From the IMG/VR virus record IMGVR_UViG_3300050821_005250, positions 1 to 39,599 of that record: a stretch of DNA of 39,599 nucleotides; one strand, written 5' to 3'. This document shows, piece by piece, positions 37,147 through 39,599 of the stretch. Numbering within the stretch: position 1 is the stretch's first letter; every line of letters begins with the position of its first letter. Source of the stretch: a virus. Both the position numbers and the translations under genes were made by a program. Under the pieces are notes generated by a model. That model was not told the origin of the DNA and ran no database searches. It was given only the letters and a program-made list of their open reading frames with translations.

Positions 37147-38199
37147 TTAGGCGCTCCTCGAGATCTTCTCGGCGGCCTCCGCGGTATGGTCGGGCGAGAG
37201 ATGCGCGTATTTCATCGTCATCACGATGCTCTTGTGTCCCAGCAATTGCTGGACGGCGCGGATGTCGGCGCCGGCCATCACCAGGCGCGAGGCGAAAGTG
37301 TGCCGGAGGTCGTGCCAGTGAAAATCCTTTACGCCGGCGGACTCGGCGCTCTTCTCTAGCCAACGTCGCCAATCTCTCTGCACCTCGTTGGTGGTCTCCG
37401 GACACACATACTCGTTGACCGGATTGCCGTGCGCGTCCTTCTCGCAGCGATCGTGGATCCGCTCGATCGCGGCCTTCGCCGTTGAATTGAGTACGACGTG
37501 CCGGCGGCCAGTCTTACCGCGCACGGTCGCCACGCCGCGCTCGAGCGAGACGTCCTTCCACTTGAGCGTAAATTGTTCGCCGCGGCGCATCCCCGTATAG
37601 AGCGCGAGGTCGAATTCGTCTTCGTTTTGCGGGTAGTGCTCGCGGATGTACTTCCGGAGCCGGACCTCTTCGTCGGCGAGCAGGTAGCGCAGGCGGGACT
37701 CGTTTTCCTTGAATTTTTTCACGCGCGCGACAGGGTTTGTCTTAAGCCGGCCAGTGCGGAGCGCAAAGGAATAGATCGAAGAGATGAGCGATCGATAACG
37801 ATTCGCCGTCGATCCGCAGATCCCCCCGTCGATGAGCTTGGCGAAAGCGCGTTCGAGCTGCTCCGGCGTGAGCTGCTCGGCCGGGACCGAGCCGATGAAC
37901 GGCAGGATCCTTCCGAGGCGGAGGCGATCGCTTTTGTAGGATTGCGGAGCCAGGCGCAACCGCTTGTACTCGAGCGCAGCATGCGCGAGATCGCGAAACG
38001 GAAGAGCGGCTCGCGCCGGCGAGATGTACATCCCGTCCGCAATCTCTTTGTGCCGGCGCGTGAGAGCCTGCAGAGCTTCCGATTTGCGGCCGATCTTTTC
38101 CTTGTGGCGCTTTCCTTCGGCGTCGTAGTAATCGATCCAGAAAAAGCCGGACTTGCGCGGCCGCTCGAAGATGCCTCCGCGCGTCTTTGTCTCGATCAT
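37147..38199 (-). CDS. int: Tyrosine recombinase / phage integrase (right copy)
   Basis: 350 residues, related to the left integrase throughout, at roughly half identical positions. Arm-binding start GGIFERPRKSGFFWIDYYD, then a core-binding domain. Catalytic set: R205 (TGMRRGE), K229 (RGKTGRR), H296 and R299 (HDLRHTF), H322 (LLGHKS), Y331 (KYAHLS). All residues needed for activity are present. GGGGAG lies before ATG 38199. Unlike the left copy it has no RHH partner and heads an operon of small genes instead. Which integrase uses the tRNA-Leu core is not decided by sequence. Confidence 0.95.
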   Translation of the reverse strand: MIETKTRGGIFERPRKSGFFWIDYYDAEGKRHKEKIGRKSEALQALTRRHKEIADGMYISPARAALPFRDLAHAALEYKRLRLAPQSYKSDRLRLGRILPFIGSVPAEQLTPEQLERAFAKLIDGGICGSTANRYRSLISSIYSFALRTGRLKTNPVARVKKFKENESRLRYLLADEEVRLRKYIREHYPQNEDEFDLALYTGMRRGEQFTLKWKDVSLERGVATVRGKTGRRHVVLNSTAKAAIERIHDRCEKDAHGNPVNEYVCPETTNEVQRDWRRWLEKSAESAGVKDFHWHDLRHTFASRLVMAGADIRAVQQLLGHKSIVMTMKYAHLSPDHTAEAAEKISRSA

Positions 38200-38423
38200 C
38201 GATACTCCCCGCCTGCGTTGCGGGGAAGTCTACTCCTGCCTCCACAAGCCTGTAAAGTCCTGTGGATGTGAATATATTTACACCGGGGGAACCAGGTGGG
38301 GCGGAAGGGAAAGAAAAGCCGGGGAAGTCTGATAGGATGCGATTCTACAGGAACACCTTGAAGGTTCGATGCTCCCCCGCGGCGAAGCGCTCCGTTATGG
38401 CCGGCGCGCTTCGCCGTTCGCTT
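38200..38423. promoter_or_regulatory. Region between right integrase and secreted-protein gene
   Basis: Holds the probable promoter of the minus-strand integrase operon, though no convincing -35/-10 pair was found. CCACA and TGTGG bracket TGTAAAG, and TGTAAA/TTTACA form a wider inverted pair, possible operator sites. CCTGTGGA here also occurs three times in the candidate origin. At 38381-38390 and 38406-38415 a perfect 10-bp inverted repeat (GGCGAAGCGC/GCGCTTCGCC) follows the secreted-protein stop and may end its transcript. Confidence 0.42.
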
Positions 38424-39056
38424 TTAATTGAGGGAGTTCGGTCGGTGGACGGCGATCTTTCCTTCTCGCGCGTGCTCGGACGAGGTTTCTACCTTGAGAT
38501 ATGGGGACCGGCCCTTGCCGATCGGATTACCATCCTGATAGAGGGTCGCGAAAAATCCGGGACGATCCCAGGTGACGACGCGACTTTTCCACGTCGCGCC
38601 AAACGAATTTTGGAACACTCCGCCAGCGTGCGCGGTTGGCACACCAAACTTCTTTACCGCATCCGCGAGCGCGGCATCATTCGATGCGGGAATTAACATC
38701 GTAAGACTCACAACCTTCCCGCTCTCAATCGTCCAAGCCGCGCCGGATTCAGTAGATCGAATCTCGAGCCGCTCGCCAGACGAAACGGGAGCGAGCCAAT
38801 CACAAAGAGAGGCGAACATCGGGGGAAGTTCGCCGTCGAACATGAACGGGTGCGCGGGGAGGAGTGGTTTCGCGCCTCTCGCGTCCTCGGGTCGGCGGCA
38901 GTAATCCGTCCAAATTTTGAGGTCTGCATCTTCGCGCATGAATCGCTCCGAGGTTTCTCCTACGGCGTGGCCTTTGATAACCGGGGAGGTTTGCGCCCAG
39001 GCGCTTCCGGATAACATCAAGAAGGCAATCACTCCAAATGCCTTGAATGTTTTCAT
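38424..39056 (-). CDS. Secreted protein, probable lysogenic cargo
   Basis: 210 residues with GGAGG before ATG 39056. Residues 1-21 are a signal peptide (basic start, hydrophobic core, cleavage after SAWA before Q). The mature part has DLKIWTDYCRRPEDARG, SLCDWLAPVSSGE, AVKKFGVPTAHAGG, VFQNSFGATWKSRVVTW and KGRSPYLKVETSSEH; Cys residues may form a disulfide. No known family, but the style recalls secreted proteins of unknown function in soil Acidobacteriota. It lies between the right integrase and attR on the strand of the split tRNA promoter, a typical place for cargo genes expressed in the lysogen. Confidence 0.82.
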   Translation of the reverse strand: MKTFKAFGVIAFLMLSGSAWAQTSPVIKGHAVGETSERFMREDADLKIWTDYCRRPEDARGAKPLLPAHPFMFDGELPPMFASLCDWLAPVSSGERLEIRSTESGAAWTIESGKVVSLTMLIPASNDAALADAVKKFGVPTAHAGGVFQNSFGATWKSRVVTWDRPGFFATLYQDGNPIGKGRSPYLKVETSSEHAREGKIAVHRPNSLN

Positions 39057-39117
39057 GTGGTGAATCCTCCGACCTAAAGGTACCGGCCGAATAGGCCGGG
39101 GTATATAGGACTTGTGG

Positions 39118-39294
39118 TTACTTAGTCACTCCACTATCGAGGGTCGCCGAGACTTCGACATCGACGCCGGCGTTGAGCAATACGTCGTGTTTCTTCCAGG
39201 CCGCGGCCGCATCGTCGAAGCGGTCGAGCTCTCTCACGCGCCAAAACCGGCCGCCACTTGCGTCCACCAGGTACAGGATGTAGGTTGCTCGCAT
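39118..39294 (-). CDS. Small cargo protein next to attR
   Basis: 58 residues from ATG at 39294 with GGAGG 4 bases before it. RATYILYLVDASGGRFWRVR followed by ELDRFDDAAAAWKKHDVLLN suggests a small beta-alpha fold. No family known. It is upstream of the secreted-protein gene (61-bp gap holding a CCGGCC/GGCCGG hairpin and TATATA, a possible promoter). It lies just inside the right-end repeat. Confidence 0.6.
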   Translation of the reverse strand: MRATYILYLVDASGGRFWRVRELDRFDDAAAAWKKHDVLLNAGVDVEVSATLDSGVTK

Positions 39295-39319
39295 AATGCC
39301 TCCATTCAACATGTATGGA

Positions 39320-39382
39320 AGTATCTGCTACGAATGGAGCCATAACAATAGTACCGGCGGTCTAGTGGCAGTTCTGGTGCCA
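39320..39382 (+). repeat. Right copy of imperfect end repeat (candidate integrase arm sites)
   Basis: AGTATCT (39320-39326), then CGAATGG, then a degenerate TGGCAG and TTCTGGTGCCA (39372-39382). It matches the left block 112-176 in order, orientation and near-equal length (63 against 65 bp). Its last element is about 120 bp from the attR core, while the left block starts 14 bp from the attL core. Confidence 0.5.
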
Positions 39383-39497
39383 CTTGCCGTTTACGTCGGC
39401 GCGACCTGGCAGGACTCGGCGCGGGCTAACGGCGATGGAGCGAAAGGGCTTAGGCACTCGGCAGGGGACAGCCGCGCGCAGCATGAGTCAAATGAAT

Positions 39498-39511
39498 CAG
39501 ATCCTAAGGCT
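39498..39511. repeat. attR core (integration site, right)
   Basis: CAGATCCTAAGGCT, sharing the 10-bp core TCCTAAGGCT with attL. To its right the tRNA 5' half continues; to its left is prophage DNA that does not rebuild the tRNA 3' half. Confidence 0.88.
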
Positions 39512-39540
39512 GGCGCGTCTGCCAATTCCGCCACTTCCGC
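39502..39540 (-). pseudogene. 5' half of host tRNA-Leu(UAG), interrupted by the prophage
   Basis: On the minus strand from 39540: acceptor GCGGAAG, the D-arm ending GGCAGACGC, anticodon-stem strand CCAGC and loop CTTAGGA, then prophage sequence. It completes the 3' half at 44-98 exactly. With no variable arm, T-arm or acceptor partner behind it, it cannot give a tRNA. Confidence 0.93.
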
Positions 39541-39545
39541 AGTGG

Positions 39546-39575
39546 AATCCAAAGTATAACATTTGCGCTGGATTT
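39546..39575 (-). promoter_or_regulatory. Promoter of the split tRNA-Leu
   Basis: On the minus strand TGTTATACT (39561-39553) is an extended -10 element 12 bases before the tRNA 5' end; no good -35 is seen. After integration this promoter no longer makes a whole tRNA but points leftward into the prophage, toward the cargo genes at 39294 and 39056. Confidence 0.55.
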
Positions 39576-39599
39576 CACGCGTTCACGCTTCGGCATCAT

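Noticed and set aside
38262-38696. 144-codon plus-strand ORF
   Set aside because: Antisense to the secreted-protein gene, which has a signal peptide and a good ribosome site.
39296-39559. 87-codon plus-strand ORF at the right end
   Set aside because: It runs through the end repeat, attR core and tRNA half; low-complexity protein; no support.

Overview
The window holds one nearly intact integrated temperate tailed phage (about 39.4 kb) with short host flanks. Its edges are visible. The 3' half of a tRNA-Leu(UAG) gene lies at 44-98 and the missing 5' half at 39502-39540, each carrying the same core TCCTAAGGCT (89-98 and 39502-39511). Joined at the core they give a perfect tRNA, so the element sits in the anticodon loop of a host tRNA gene. 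The host part is too short for firm taxonomy. High GC (about 60% by eye), a host tRNA without encoded CCA and the style of the secreted cargo protein would fit a soil bacterium such as an Acidobacteriota member, but this is only a weak inference.

Layout. 99-1541 (minus): a complete tRNA-Leu(UAG) with CCA, a tyrosine integrase and a ribbon-helix-helix (RHH) protein. 1542-1740: divergent control region. 1741-8275 (plus): RHH protein, excisionase-like HTH protein, a replication initiator with iterons, a large inverted repeat and an AT-rich stretch inside its gene, then a train of small, overlapping, often Cys-rich early genes, ending in a truncated copy of the RHH-integrase pair fused onto a zinc-ribbon remnant. 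8302-8448: terminator and probable late promoter. 8449-34928 (plus): lysis-type membrane proteins, HNH nuclease, lysozyme-like protein, terminase, portal, prohead protease, capsid, neck, tail tube, tail chaperones, tape measure, a gene-transfer-agent-like baseplate set (DUF2460, DUF2163, NlpC/P60, tail tip), LamG and other tail-associated proteins, and a spanin-like protein. An HNH gene lies antisense in the baseplate set. 34909-35001: strong hairpins closing the late operon. 38199-35226 (minus): a second full integrase heading a coupled operon of small genes ending in a GIY-YIG nuclease. 39294-38424 (minus): cargo, including a secreted protein.

How it works together. The particle should be an HK97-type siphovirus. 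The initiator gene is organised like lambda O with an internal origin. No CI-type repressor, polymerase, primase or helicase was recognised, so lysogeny control probably rests on the RHH proteins, and replication on host enzymes. The most unusual feature is that integration breaks a host tRNA-Leu gene while the element carries its own tRNA-Leu of the same anticodon, 6 bases behind its integrase. The lysogen may therefore depend on the prophage for a leucine tRNA.
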